Positions 16,446 through 25,357 of a stretch of DNA of 64,000 bases are shown in pieces (positions within the stretch are counted from its first letter, which is position 1; each line of letters begins with the position of its first letter). Below the pieces are notes generated by a model. The model ran no database searches. It was not told where the DNA came from and saw only the letters and a list, made by a program, of their open reading frames with translations. The translations under genes and the position numbers were made by a program. Origin of the DNA: Virgibacillus indicus. Lineage in GTDB: Bacteria > Bacillota > Bacilli > Bacillales > Amphibacillaceae. The DNA lies in the NCBI RefSeq assembly GCF_002266285.1, contig NZ_NPMS01000001.1, positions 806,001-870,000 on the forward strand, written 5' to 3'.

Positions 16446-18476
16446 TTAATCCAGTTTATCAGTCAAAAATGAGCTGGTTTCCAGATGCTCTTTTAATTGG
16501 TGGAATTCTCCAAGTTCCAGCATATTTGATTCAATAATTTCCTGCGCATCTGCACGGGCAGTTTCTAACGCTCTGTAATCATGAATCATATCAGCAACTT
16601 TGAACTCTGGAACACCGCTTTGTTTCTTTCCAAAAAAATCACCTGGTCCTCTGAGCTTCAAATCCTGTTCAGACAGTTCAAATCCATTTATTGTTTCTGT
16701 CATAATCCGCATCCGTTCTTTGCCAACTTCCCCTTTTGGATCAGCAATTAAAATACAATAGCTTTGTTTGTCTCCTCTGCCAACTCTTCCTCTTAATTGA
16801 TGAAGCTGTGAGAGACCGAATCTTTCGGCATCATAAATGATCATAATCGTAGCATTCGGTACATTCACACCAACCTCTACAACTGTTGTTGAAACAAGAA
16901 TCTGAATATCATTTGCAGCAAATTCCTTCATCACATTATCTTTTTCATCTGTATGGAGTCTTCCATGCATCAAACCAACCGTAATATCCGGGGGATAAAA
17001 TTCTTTCAGCTGATGGAAAAGATCCACCGCATTCTGAATATCCAGTTTGTCAGATTCTTCGATAAGAGGACATATTACATAGGCCTGCTCACCAAGTGCT
17101 ATTTGCTTTTCTATAAAACGAAGCACTCTTTCAAAGGTGTTTTCCTTCGTCCAATAGGTTTCGATTTCCTTTCTTCCAACAGGCATTTCATCAATGACTG
17201 ATACATCCATATCACCAAAAGCCGTAATGGCAAGCGTTCTTGGTATCGGTGTTGCTGTCATAAACAGTACATCAGGATTCAGCCCTTTATCCCGCAATGT
17301 ACGCCGCTGTTCAACCCCAAATCGATGCTGTTCATCTACAATAACAAATCCCAGGTTCTCAAAATAGACATCATCCTGGATTAGTGCATGTGTCCCTACA
17401 ATAATATCAACCGTATGATTTTCAATGGACGTTAGTATTTCTCTTCTTTTTTTGCCTTTTACTGAACCTGTTAATAATATAATATTCGCTTTGTCACCAA
17501 ATAACTCGCTTAAGGATTGATAATGCTGTTCTGCTAATATTTCGGTTGGAACCATCAAGGCCCCTTGTTTACCTGCAGTAATCGAAGCATATAAACAGAT
17601 GGCAGCTACAGCAGTTTTTCCGGATCCAACATCTCCCTGAAGAAGCCTGTTCATTCTATAAGGTGATTTCATATCAGCCAGAATTTGCTTTAATGATTTT
17701 TCCTGGGCTTTTGTAAGGGAGAAAGGAAATTCACTAATGAATTCCTGCACCTTATAGGGATGATAATTTTGGGCATTTCCTTCGGTAGCTTCTCGTTTTA
17801 TTTTCCTCAATAACTGCATTTTAAGCTGAAACAATAGAAATTCTTCATATGTAAACCTGCGACGTGCATGCTTCAAATCGATTCTGTTTCGCGGAAAATG
17901 CATGGTAGTCAATGCATTTTTCCTTTCCGGAATTTTATAAGCTGTCAGATACCTTTCCGGTAAAATTTCAACTATTTCATCGGCATAATCTTTTATTGCC
18001 GTTTTTATTGTTTTTTTCAGCTTTTGATTCGTAACATTTCCCTTAATCGAGTACATTGGCTGAATCTGGGACTGGCTGTCTGCTGATCCCTTTTTATAGT
18101 TACTCACCGTAATCTGAAGCCTGTTGACATCCCATTTACCACTCAGTGTAATAATATCCCCGGCATTTATATGTTTTTTTGCAAATGCTCGATTAAACAT
18201 CACTGCTTTAACTGCAACATTTTCTACCTCAACAGTAAATGTGAGTCTTGATTTTTTCCGTCCATAAAAAGCGAGGGAAGGATCATGAATAACCCTTCCC
18301 TCAATTGTTACTTTATCCTCATGAATTAATTCACTAAGAGGCTTTATTTCATATACATCATATCGGTATGGAAAATAGTTCAATAAATCTTCTACTGTAT
18401 AAATGCCTAATGCTGCTAAATCCTCTGAAAACTTTTCTCCTACACCTTTTACTGCTGTTATAGAGTCACTTAGCAT
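16446..18476 (-). CDS. recG: ATP-dependent DNA helicase RecG
   Basis: Branch-migrating helicase acting on stalled forks and recombination intermediates. It has an N-terminal wedge domain with an OB fold (about residues 50-140), Walker A GDVGSGKT near 281-288, the DEQH box in VDEQHRFG, and the C-terminal helicase part with ATPIPRTLA and QLRGRVGRG. I prefer the ATG at 18476 (676 residues), since the in-frame GTG at 18485 overlaps the ribosome site. It lies between sdaAA and fapR, as in B. subtilis. Confidence 0.97.
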   Translation of the reverse strand: MLSDSITAVKGVGEKFSEDLAALGIYTVEDLLNYFPYRYDVYEIKPLSELIHEDKVTIEGRVIHDPSLAFYGRKKSRLTFTVEVENVAVKAVMFNRAFAKKHINAGDIITLSGKWDVNRLQITVSNYKKGSADSQSQIQPMYSIKGNVTNQKLKKTIKTAIKDYADEIVEILPERYLTAYKIPERKNALTTMHFPRNRIDLKHARRRFTYEEFLLFQLKMQLLRKIKREATEGNAQNYHPYKVQEFISEFPFSLTKAQEKSLKQILADMKSPYRMNRLLQGDVGSGKTAVAAICLYASITAGKQGALMVPTEILAEQHYQSLSELFGDKANIILLTGSVKGKKRREILTSIENHTVDIIVGTHALIQDDVYFENLGFVIVDEQHRFGVEQRRTLRDKGLNPDVLFMTATPIPRTLAITAFGDMDVSVIDEMPVGRKEIETYWTKENTFERVLRFIEKQIALGEQAYVICPLIEESDKLDIQNAVDLFHQLKEFYPPDITVGLMHGRLHTDEKDNVMKEFAANDIQILVSTTVVEVGVNVPNATIMIIYDAERFGLSQLHQLRGRVGRGDKQSYCILIADPKGEVGKERMRIMTETINGFELSEQDLKLRGPGDFFGKKQSGVPEFKVADMIHDYRALETARADAQEIIESNMLELGEFHQLKEHLETSSFLTDKLD

Positions 18477-18510
18477 ATCTATCACACTTTCCTTCTCTAT
18501 ATCTTATAAA

Positions 18511-18646
18511 TGTCAAAAAGACGCCACATGATAAGCCGCGAATCTCGCACGAATGCTCACTTTACTGTTCCTCGTGTACCTTTTAATGTACATTCCGGTA
18601 CTCAAAGCTCGTCGCCTCGACCTCTAATTTGGCATACTATTGAACT
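18511..18646. repeat. Dispersed repeat family D, copy 2
   Basis: A 136-bp stretch between sdaAA and recG in the opposite orientation to the copy at 1093-1205. In reverse complement it contains GAGGCGACGAGCTTTGAG, nearly identical to the copy-1 motif, and ends in CTTTTTGACA. The other end is AGTTCAATAG. Confidence 0.68.
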
Positions 18647-18651
18647 CATTC

Positions 18652-19527
18652 TTATACTGTCATTCCAAAGATTTTTTCTTTTAACAGCCTGCCTGTTGGT
18701 GTATCTGCAAGTCCGCCTTCTCCCGTTTCACGAAGAGTTGAAGGCATTTGCTTACCAATCCGGTACATTGCTCCAATCACTTCATCACATGGGATCCTGC
18801 TTGTTACACCAGCCAAAGCAAGATCTGCTGATACGATGGCTAAGGAAGAACCTGCTGCATTTCGTTTCACACAAGGTACTTCCACCAACCCTGCTACCGG
18901 GTCACAAACAAGACCGAGCATATTTTTTAAAGTAATTGCAAAAGCTTCTGCTGATGCTTGAGGTGTGCCCCCGGCCATCTCTACAATAGCTGCTGAAGCC
19001 ATTGCTCCAGCTGAACCTACCTCTGCCTGACATCCACCGGCAGCTCCGGAGATAAATGCATTGTTTGCAACAACAAAGCCAAAAGCGCCTGATGTAAATA
19101 AATAACGGATCATTTGTTCACGAGTTGGATTCAATTGATTTTTAACAGCGAAAAGTGTTCCCGGAACAACTCCAGCACTTCCTGCAGTTGGTGTTGCACA
19201 AATAGTCCCCATTGCTGCATTAACCTCATTCGTGCCCATTGCCTTACTTACAGCATCCAGCATCAGATTGCCTGATAATGGGGTCTTCTCTTTCATGTAA
19301 TTCTGGATTAATACAGCATCCCCACCGGTTAAACCAGTAACAGATTGCACTCCTTTTAGCGCATCCTCTACTGCTTGTTCCATGACCTGCAGATTTTTTT
19401 CCATTTCTGCATATACTTCTTCACGAGATTTATTTTTAACTTCCATTTCCTGACGTATCATTACTTCTGATATTAATATTTCTTCTTTCTCGGCAATTTC
19501 TACTAATTCAGCTGCTGATCTAAACAT
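18652..19527 (-). CDS. sdaAA: L-serine dehydratase, alpha subunit
   Basis: Iron-sulfur enzyme subunit that deaminates L-serine to pyruvate with SdaAB. The start ATG at 19527 gives 291 residues beginning MFRSAAELVEIAEKEE; GGGGAGGAGATTACAC precedes it, so seven upstream in-frame residues are discarded. Conserved cysteines for the cluster appear in MGTICATPTAGSAG, FISGAAGGCQAEVGS and GLVCDPVAGLVEVPC. It follows sdaAB by about 30 bp in a two-gene unit. Confidence 0.96.
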   Translation of the reverse strand: MFRSAAELVEIAEKEEILISEVMIRQEMEVKNKSREEVYAEMEKNLQVMEQAVEDALKGVQSVTGLTGGDAVLIQNYMKEKTPLSGNLMLDAVSKAMGTNEVNAAMGTICATPTAGSAGVVPGTLFAVKNQLNPTREQMIRYLFTSGAFGFVVANNAFISGAAGGCQAEVGSAGAMASAAIVEMAGGTPQASAEAFAITLKNMLGLVCDPVAGLVEVPCVKRNAAGSSLAIVSADLALAGVTSRIPCDEVIGAMYRIGKQMPSTLRETGEGGLADTPTGRLLKEKIFGMTV

Positions 19528-19556
19528 GTGTAATCTCCTCCCCTTCAATTAATAGG

Positions 19557-20219
19557 TCAGCTGACAATTTTAGCTATTTGATTAATATGATCGGCACTTT
19601 CCAATTCTTTTAAAATATCATCACTTACATTCTGATCCACTTCAATCACCATTAATGCTTCTTTTCCAACATCTTTACGGTTTACTTCCATATGGCCGAT
19701 ATTAATCTCATGCTTTGCTAAAATTTTCGTAACCGAGGCAATAGCTCCGAACCGGTCATTATGCATGATTAGTATTGCTGGATGATTACCGGATAAACGA
19801 AGCTCAAAGCCATTCAATTCGGTGATTTCCACTTTTCCCCCACCAATTGAAATTCCAATTAATTCGATGGATTCATTATCTTTCCCTATAACAAGTCGTG
19901 CAGTATTTGGATGATCAACAGCTGCACTGTCTTCAATAAATTCTATTTTCAGAGCTCTTTCTTCTGCAATCTCCAGAGCCTTGCTCATTCTGGGATCATC
20001 CGGTGCAAACCCCATTAAGCCACCAGCCAGCGCAAAATCCGTACCATGGCCCTTATACGTTTTGGCAAATGATTCATATAAATAAATTTTTGCCCATTCG
20101 GGATCCCCACCAAAAAGATTACGTGCTGCCAGCCCGATTCTTGCCGCTCCTGCTGTATGTGAACTAGATGGGCCAATCATTACAGGCCCAATAATATCAA
20201 AAACTGAATTATATTTCAT
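19557..20219 (-). CDS. sdaAB: L-serine dehydratase, beta subunit
   Basis: Partner of SdaAA. The 220-residue protein begins MKYNSVFDIIGPVMIGPSSSHTAGAARIG, a signature of the beta chain, and ends in an ACT domain from about residue 145 (HPAILIMHNDRFGAIASVTKIL), a fold that commonly senses amino acids. GGCGGTGAATT precedes the ATG. It is divergent from the permease gene at 20388, and the shared 168-bp gap holds the promoters. Confidence 0.95.
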   Translation of the reverse strand: MKYNSVFDIIGPVMIGPSSSHTAGAARIGLAARNLFGGDPEWAKIYLYESFAKTYKGHGTDFALAGGLMGFAPDDPRMSKALEIAEERALKIEFIEDSAAVDHPNTARLVIGKDNESIELIGISIGGGKVEITELNGFELRLSGNHPAILIMHNDRFGAIASVTKILAKHEINIGHMEVNRKDVGKEALMVIEVDQNVSDDILKELESADHINQIAKIVS

Positions 20220-20257
20220 AAATTCACCGCCTGTTTTTCAGTATATATTTCATCTCA

Positions 20258-20286
20258 TTGTAAATTATAACAAAAAAGACTATAAT
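20258..20286 (+). promoter_or_regulatory. Sigma-A promoter of the purine permease gene
   Basis: TTGTAA (20258-20263) and TATAAT (20281-20286) are 17 bp apart, about 100 bp before the ATG at 20388. The leader carries the inverted repeat TGTTCA-N10-TGAACA at 20315-20336, but no recognisable purine riboswitch. Confidence 0.7.
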
Positions 20287-20387
20287 AATCACTTGTGGGT
20301 TATAACATTAACGGTGTTCACTAGATAATTTGAACATCCTTTTATAATCGGGTGGGAGAGGGACAGCTACATCTATGAGGAGATCTA

Positions 20388-21671
20388 ATGCCTTATAACA
20401 AAGAACATTCCAAACTCCGCACTGAAGGCAATTTACGTACGGAACTTACTGCAGGAATAATTGGTTATCTAACTACAGTATACATTGTAGTAGTAAATGG
20501 GTCTATCCTGAGTGAAGCTGGTATTACACTAGAAAGCGGCATGCTTGCCACTATTCTTGCCAGTTTTCTCGGAACATTGCTAATGGGCTTATTAGGCAAG
20601 CTGCCATTATTGTTAATCCCTGGTATGGGAATCAATGCGCTCTTTGCATATTCAATTGTGGAGGGGACTGGCCTTACCTTCCAGGAGGGGTTGGCAGCAG
20701 TATTAATTGCAGCCGTTGTTTTTTTAATAACGGCCTTTAGCAAATTGGGAGTAATTCTCAAGGAAGCTATTCCGGACGCTCTGAAGCATGCAATCAGTGT
20801 CGGATTAGGTTTTTTCCTGATACTAATCGGATTGGAAAAAAGCGGGATTGTCATAAGTGGTGAGAATACAATCATTGCAATAGGTGAATTCAGTTCGCCT
20901 AATGTTATTGCCAGCTTATTAACTTTATTCTTTGCGATATTCCTATTTATGAGAAGTGTACCTGCTAATTTTCTAATCACAATGATTGGTGGTACGGTAC
21001 TTGCTTTTTTCCTTGGCACAGTCGAAGAAGGAAGTGAAGCTGTAAATGTTGGCATTCAGGATATATTATTTATTCCGTCATTCTCAGCTATAAACGATCT
21101 ATCTTTTTGGCTGGCAGTTTTTCCTTTAGCTTTGATACTCATATTCGAGAACATGGGGCTGATAAATGGGCAGCTTCATATGTTGAAGAAGAATAGCAGC
21201 TATAACAGGGCATATAAAATAACGGCATTTTCTACGTTAACATGTGCATTTCTGGGTACATCGCCAACTGTTTCTGCCGCTGAAAACGCAGCTGTTATTA
21301 CTTCTAATGGAAAAACCGGCAAGGCCGCCATCACTGCCAGTTTGTTATTTTTGGCAACCATTTTTATTATTCCCTGGATATCCATGATCCCAAATTCAGC
21401 AATCAGCCCTATCTTAATAATCGTTGGGGTACTTATGGCAATAAACATCCGTTATATTCCAACAGATGATTTATCTGAAGCTTTGCCGGCATTTCTGATT
21501 GTTGTCATGATCCCATTCACATACAGCATTGCTGATGGGATGGCATTTGGGTTTATTGCATATCCTATTGTCAAAATTGCTCTAGGCAGGTTTAAAGAAT
21601 TACCAATGCCATTAATCGTAATATCTTTATTATTTTTATTTGATTTTGTTATGAAAATTATTGGGTTTTAA
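20388..21671 (+). CDS. AzgA-type NCS2 purine (guanine/hypoxanthine-like) permease
   Basis: A 427-residue integral membrane protein with about 12-14 hydrophobic segments. It begins with the family-type N-terminus LRTELTAGIIGYLTTVYIVVVN and has the AzgA motif LLLIPGMGINALFAYSIV near residue 83, plus FENMGLINGQL and a conserved GTSPTVSAAENAAVI near residue 300. The family imports purines with protons; PbuG and PbuO of B. subtilis are relatives. The exact substrate cannot be told here. GAGGAGATCTA precedes the ATG. It is read against its neighbours, between sdaAB and fakA, and is absent from that place in B. subtilis. Confidence 0.88.
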   Translation: MPYNKEHSKLRTEGNLRTELTAGIIGYLTTVYIVVVNGSILSEAGITLESGMLATILASFLGTLLMGLLGKLPLLLIPGMGINALFAYSIVEGTGLTFQEGLAAVLIAAVVFLITAFSKLGVILKEAIPDALKHAISVGLGFFLILIGLEKSGIVISGENTIIAIGEFSSPNVIASLLTLFFAIFLFMRSVPANFLITMIGGTVLAFFLGTVEEGSEAVNVGIQDILFIPSFSAINDLSFWLAVFPLALILIFENMGLINGQLHMLKKNSSYNRAYKITAFSTLTCAFLGTSPTVSAAENAAVITSNGKTGKAAITASLLFLATIFIIPWISMIPNSAISPILIIVGVLMAINIRYIPTDDLSEALPAFLIVVMIPFTYSIADGMAFGFIAYPIVKIALGRFKELPMPLIVISLLFLFDFVMKIIGF

Positions 21672-21710
21672 AAAAATCGCCTCCACAACATCGTGGGGCG
21701 ATTTTTTTAA
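21670..21710. terminator. Bidirectional terminator between the permease gene and fakA
   Basis: AAAAAATCGCC and GGCGATTTTTT form a long stem with CCAC/GTGG near the loop, between convergent gene ends at 21671 and 21720. Confidence 0.92.
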
Positions 21711-21719
21711 TCATAAGAA

Positions 21720-23384
21720 TTATTCGACTGAAAAAATATAAGAATAGATTGGCTGATTACCTTTATGAACTTCGATTTCAAAATCTTCGTAAGTATCCTC
21801 GATATAATTCACAAGTTCTTCAACTTCTTTATCCTCAACATCTTCACCCTGTAAAATAGTTAGGATTTCATCATCTTCTGTAATCATTTCGTTTAATAAT
21901 AATTTAACTGTTTCTGTTTTGTTCTCATGGGTTGCTTTTATTTTGCCATCTGCAATTCCCATGAAATTACCGTTTTCAATTGTAATGCCATCAATCTGTG
22001 TATCCCTGACAGCATATGTAACCTGTCCAGTTTTAACCATTTTTCTTGCCTCATCCATGTTTTCTTTGTTTTCCATAATATCGGCTTCGGGATGGAATGC
22101 AAGAATTGCACTGATGCCCTGTGGAATTGTTTTGGTCGGAACAACCTGGACGTTTTCTTCAGCAAGTTCCGCTGCCTGGTCAGCTGCCATAATAATATTT
22201 TTATTATTTGGCAAAATAATAACGTTTTTTGCATTTGCCCTGCCAATTGCATCTGTTATATCCTTCGTACTCGGATTCATCGTTTGGCCGCCTTCAATAA
22301 TTACGGAAGCACCAAGGCTGTCCAAAAGAGCTGTTATGCCACTGCCCATTGCAACAGTAACAATAGCGTACTCAGCTTTTTCTTTTGGAGCAGCCTGCCT
22401 ATTTTTATCTCCTACAATTGCTTTATGCTGCTCACGCATGTTTTCAATCTTCATTTTGATTAAACTTCCGTAACGCTGCCCAAGGGTCAGACATGTCCCC
22501 GGATATTCAGCATGTACGTGGACCTTTACAATTTCATCATCAGATACTACAAGCAAGGAGTCACCATGCTCACTTAATTCATTCCGAAATTCGTCCTCAT
22601 CAAAAGGATGCTCAGCCAGCTTATCATCTTCAAATTGAACCATGAATTCTGTACAGTATCCAAATTCAATCTCTGAAGTATCCATGAAATCCTGAGTCGC
22701 TTTATGATGCTCTGCATTCACCATTTCTTCCATTTCCGTTTCAGTTACAGATTCTTCCGGCAATTCCTCACCTTTCAGAGCTGCTAAAAAGCCTTCATAA
22801 ATAGTAACGAGGCCTTGTCCACCAGAATCAACTACACCGACCTCTTTTAACACAGGCAATAAATCTGGTGTTCTTTTTAATGATGCTTTAGCTTCTTCCA
22901 CTACTTTTTCCATCAAAACGATTATATTCGTTTCTTTTTTAGCTTCATTGATTGCCGCTTGAGCAGAATCCTTTGCTACAGTTAAAATAGTACCTTCCAC
23001 TGGTTTCATAACGGCTTTATAGGCTGTAGAAACTCCTGTGTCAAACGCAGATGCAAGATCTTTTGCATTTATTGTTTGTTTTTTTTCCATACCTTTTGAA
23101 AAGCCACGGAAAATCTGTGATAAAATTACCCCGGAATTTCCTCTGGCGCCCATCAGTAAGCCTTTGGCAAAAGCACCAGCCACCTCTGAAATGTCCTCTG
23201 TGTCAAGCTTCTTGACTTCACCTGCTCCAGAGGTCATGGATAAATTCATATTTGTTCCAGTATCACCATCAGGCACTGGAAATACATTTAAAGCATCTAT
23301 TTTTTTGGCATTGTTCGTTAAATGGTGCGCTCCAGAGAGTACCATTTGTGCAAAAGTAACGCCATCCAACTTTTGTACCGTCAC
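21720..23384 (-). CDS. fakA: Fatty acid kinase subunit FakA (YloV), Dak phosphatase family
   Basis: ATP-binding subunit that phosphorylates fatty acids held by FakB, feeding PlsY directly. The 554-residue protein has the N-terminal DhaL/Dak2 kinase-like domain with LNVFPVPDGDTGTNM near residues 33-47 and a run of small residues around GARGNSGVILSQ. Middle and C-terminal DegV-like parts include TVAMGSGI and ILPNNKNI. The start codon is GTG at 23384 after GGAGGAAGTATA. It lies 62 bp after yloU, as in B. subtilis. Confidence 0.94.
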   Translation of the reverse strand: MTVQKLDGVTFAQMVLSGAHHLTNNAKKIDALNVFPVPDGDTGTNMNLSMTSGAGEVKKLDTEDISEVAGAFAKGLLMGARGNSGVILSQIFRGFSKGMEKKQTINAKDLASAFDTGVSTAYKAVMKPVEGTILTVAKDSAQAAINEAKKETNIIVLMEKVVEEAKASLKRTPDLLPVLKEVGVVDSGGQGLVTIYEGFLAALKGEELPEESVTETEMEEMVNAEHHKATQDFMDTSEIEFGYCTEFMVQFEDDKLAEHPFDEDEFRNELSEHGDSLLVVSDDEIVKVHVHAEYPGTCLTLGQRYGSLIKMKIENMREQHKAIVGDKNRQAAPKEKAEYAIVTVAMGSGITALLDSLGASVIIEGGQTMNPSTKDITDAIGRANAKNVIILPNNKNIIMAADQAAELAEENVQVVPTKTIPQGISAILAFHPEADIMENKENMDEARKMVKTGQVTYAVRDTQIDGITIENGNFMGIADGKIKATHENKTETVKLLLNEMITEDDEILTILQGEDVEDKEVEELVNYIEDTYEDFEIEVHKGNQPIYSYIFSVE

Positions 23385-23446
23385 TATACTTCCTCCTCTA
23401 ACAAAAACGACTCGATTATTATATTATAAATTATATAATTTCTGTT

Positions 23447-23809
23447 TTAATCCTGTGCTACACGGACTCCCTGAATATAAATATTAACAGAGTCAATTGC
23501 CAATCCAAGTGATTGACTTAACGTGTACTTAACCTGGGATTGTACATTATGGGCAACCTCAGAAATCTTTGTACCATAGCTGACAATGATATACATATCA
23601 ATATGCAGATGGTTCTCTTCCTGGCGAACTACAACGCCTCGTGAAAAATTCTCTTTACGGAGTATTTCTGCAAGTCCGTCTTTAATCTGGCTTTTGGATG
23701 CCATTCCGACAATACCGTAGCACTCCACAGCAGCTCCGCCTGCAATTGTGGCAATAACTTCATTTGTAATTGTTACTTGACCATCATTTGTATTAAGTTC
23801 AATGGACAT
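23447..23809 (-). CDS. yloU: Asp23/Gls24 family protein YloU
   Basis: A 120-residue cytoplasmic protein of the Asp23 family, linked in other Firmicutes to envelope stress. It begins MSIELNTNDGQVTITNEVIATIAGGAA and has YGIVGMASKSQ and the characteristic VSYGTKISEVAHNVQSQVKYTL near residues 77-98. TAAGGAGGATTATT precedes the ATG at 23809. It is probably cotranscribed with fakA and divergent from rpmB. Its precise role is unknown. Confidence 0.92.
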   Translation of the reverse strand: MSIELNTNDGQVTITNEVIATIAGGAAVECYGIVGMASKSQIKDGLAEILRKENFSRGVVVRQEENHLHIDMYIIVSYGTKISEVAHNVQSQVKYTLSQSLGLAIDSVNIYIQGVRVAQD

Positions 23810-24111
23810 AATAATCCTCCTTAAATACCTTCTTTATAAGCATATTCTACTACATGCGACCCTTTTTTAAAAGATTAAGTTATGTACTCATGCGAATCAT
23901 CGCTCTGCTTTAAATAAAGCTATCTCATTAAAAAATTCCCCTTATAACAATGGACGAATTATTTTAATCTGTCAAGTAATTTTTCTTTATTCCGGTATTG
24001 AATCCACGTTTCTGCTGCAAAAAGAATAGTAAACATCAATTGCATTCTTTGACTACTTGTGATAAATTAATTAGGTATTATATGACACATGTTAGAGTAG
24101 GAGGGATTGCC
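23810..24111. other. Divergent intergenic region yloU / rpmB
   Basis: About 300 bp of AT-rich sequence holding the two divergent 5' regions. Toward rpmB, TTGCAT with TAAATT 17 bp later and TTGTGA with TATATG 16 bp later are candidate promoter pairs near 24041-24085. Toward yloU, TTTTAA with TAGAAT 17 bp apart is the best weak candidate. No repeat family or gene is seen. Confidence 0.5.
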
Positions 24112-24300
24112 ATGGCTAGAAAATGTGTTGTTACTGGACGTAAGACTCGCAGTGGAAACCAACGTTCTCACGCTATGAATTCCAACAAGCGTAATTGGAA
24201 AGCTAATGTACAAAAAGTACGTATTATGGTAGACGGAAAACCTAAACGTGTTTACGTTTCTGCACGTGCCTTGAAATCAGGTAAAGTAGAACGCGTATAG
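24112..24300 (+). CDS. rpmB: 50S ribosomal protein L28
   Basis: Ribosomal protein L28 of the large subunit. The start ATG at 24112 after GTAGGAGGGATTGCC gives the standard 62 residues, [22 protein letters not shown] at the front and [14 protein letters not shown] at the end. Longer in-frame extension to 23998 is not supported. Transcription is opposite to the neighbouring yloU and spoVM, as in B. subtilis, and a strong terminator follows. Confidence 0.97.
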   Translation: MARKCVVTGRKTRSGNQRSHAMNSNKRNWKANVQKVRIMVDGKPKRVYVSARALKSGKVERV

Positions 24301-24334
24301 AAAAATAAAGTACAGTTTAGCATTAGTTATTAAC

Positions 24335-24375
24335 AAAAAGACCCCTGTTGTATACATACAGCAGGGGCCTTTTTG
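24335..24375 (+). terminator. Terminator of rpmB
   Basis: CCCCTGTTGTAT and its complement ACAGCAGGGG form a GC-rich stem followed by CCTTTTTG, 35 bp after the rpmB stop. Confidence 0.93.
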
Positions 24376-24430
24376 TCATTGTAAGGAAATTATAAAATTT
24401 TTTGACCTGTGGATAAATAAACAACCGAAT

Positions 24431-24460
24431 CAGCCACGTCCGGCTCCAGCGCCTTTGTTC
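24431..24460. repeat. Fragment of dispersed repeat family C (C3)
   Basis: CAGCCACGTCCGGCTCCAGC matches the left end of the larger copies at 32168 and 36376 with one change (CCAGCTCC there). The rest of the element is absent, so this looks like a relic. Confidence 0.6.
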
Positions 24461-24537
24461 TCCTCACAGATTTTTTTAGTTTGTACCAAGAAACTCATAG
24501 AATCTTCTCGCTTACTCTGAAAGTCCCCGCTGCTCAA

Positions 24538-24576
24538 GAAAAAACAAGCTTCTGTCAATTCTTTTGACAAAAGCCT
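24538..24576 (-). terminator. Terminator of spoVM
   Basis: Minus-strand AGGCTTTTGTCAA pairs fully, with two G-U pairs, with TTGACAGAAGCTT and is followed by a T run. It lies just after the spoVM stop. Confidence 0.85.
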
Positions 24577-24583
24577 GATTTTT

Positions 24584-24667
24584 TTACTTATCTTTTTTAA
24601 ACGTACCAATAACAATCCTGACGAAACCGCCGATAAATCTTGGGAGCTTAATAGTATAAAATTTCAT
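24584..24667 (-). CDS. spoVM: Stage V sporulation protein SpoVM
   Basis: A 27-residue amphipathic peptide that marks the forespore surface by sensing membrane curvature and anchors SpoIVA for coat assembly. It begins MKFYTIKLPRFIGGFVRI, with FIGG where B. subtilis has FLGG, and the conserved proline at position 9; it ends in a lysine-rich tail. AGAGGAGGGCGAACTC precedes the ATG. The position between thiN and rpmB is the same as in B. subtilis, which makes the call firm despite the size. In B. subtilis expression is mother-cell specific; I could not place a sigma-E promoter. It shows the host can form endospores. Confidence 0.95.
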   Translation of the reverse strand: MKFYTIKLPRFIGGFVRIVIGTFKKDK

Positions 24668-24699
24668 GAGTTCGCCCTCCTCTAAATAACAAACAAACC

Positions 24700-25356
24700 T
24701 CACACTGGAATCGTATCACGACTCTTTATTAGTAATAGTATGCCTTCTTCATATGAAAAAGTACCTTTTTTTGAAAGAAGCTTGTTTGATATGCATAAAG
24801 TAGAGCCCCAGGTAATAGTCTCATCCGCTAATGGATAATAAAATCCCTCAAGTGTAATCCCTTTTACCTTCTGGGTAAAAGGAATGAATGAAATATAAGG
24901 ATAGGCTTCATTATGAAAAACTGTATGTTTGCCTGCCTTAGTTAACTCCAGCTGATTTACATTATCGGCAATTATTCCTCTAATATCCTTATTTGCTATT
25001 TGATGAAGCAGCTGAATATTAATTAGCTCATGATCCAGCCGGCCGCCAGTAACTCCAAATAAATAAATTTCATCCGGTTTTAATTCAAAAGCTTTTATTA
25101 AAGCAATTTCCAGATCTGTCTCATCCTTTTCGGAAGGATATTCCTTAAAAATCTTGGAATGCTGCTGAATGGTCCGTTTTTCCGCTTCATTGATTGAATC
25201 AAAATCCCCCAAAGCATATTCGGGTGGAATTTTTTTTAATACTAAAGTTAATGCACCACGGTCTGCTCCAATCCAAATATCAATTTTATCTTTATACCAT
25301 TCAAAATCGGGATGACGATCGACCGGCCCATTCCCTACAATCGCAACAGCCAGCAT
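24700..25356 (-). CDS. thiN: Thiamine pyrophosphokinase
   Basis: Transfers pyrophosphate from ATP to thiamine to give the cofactor thiamine diphosphate. The start ATG at 25356 gives 218 residues beginning MLAVAIVGNGP, two bases after the rpe stop; a longer in-frame start would overlap rpe. Landmarks are IGADRGALTLV, ALGDFDSIN and FGVTGGRLDHELINIQLL, which form the active site, followed by the thiamin-binding C-terminal domain. It lies between rpe and spoVM, as in B. subtilis. Confidence 0.94.
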   Translation of the reverse strand: MLAVAIVGNGPVDRHPDFEWYKDKIDIWIGADRGALTLVLKKIPPEYALGDFDSINEAEKRTIQQHSKIFKEYPSEKDETDLEIALIKAFELKPDEIYLFGVTGGRLDHELINIQLLHQIANKDIRGIIADNVNQLELTKAGKHTVFHNEAYPYISFIPFTQKVKGITLEGFYYPLADETITWGSTLCISNKLLSKKGTFSYEEGILLLIKSRDTIPV

Positions 25357-25357
25357 A

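Noticed and set aside
18510..18935. 141-residue plus-strand frame opposite sdaAA
   Set aside because: It is the antisense of the conserved sdaAA gene and a repeat.
20287..20387. Purine riboswitch before the permease gene
   Set aside because: The conserved loop and junction sequences of the purine aptamer are not present.
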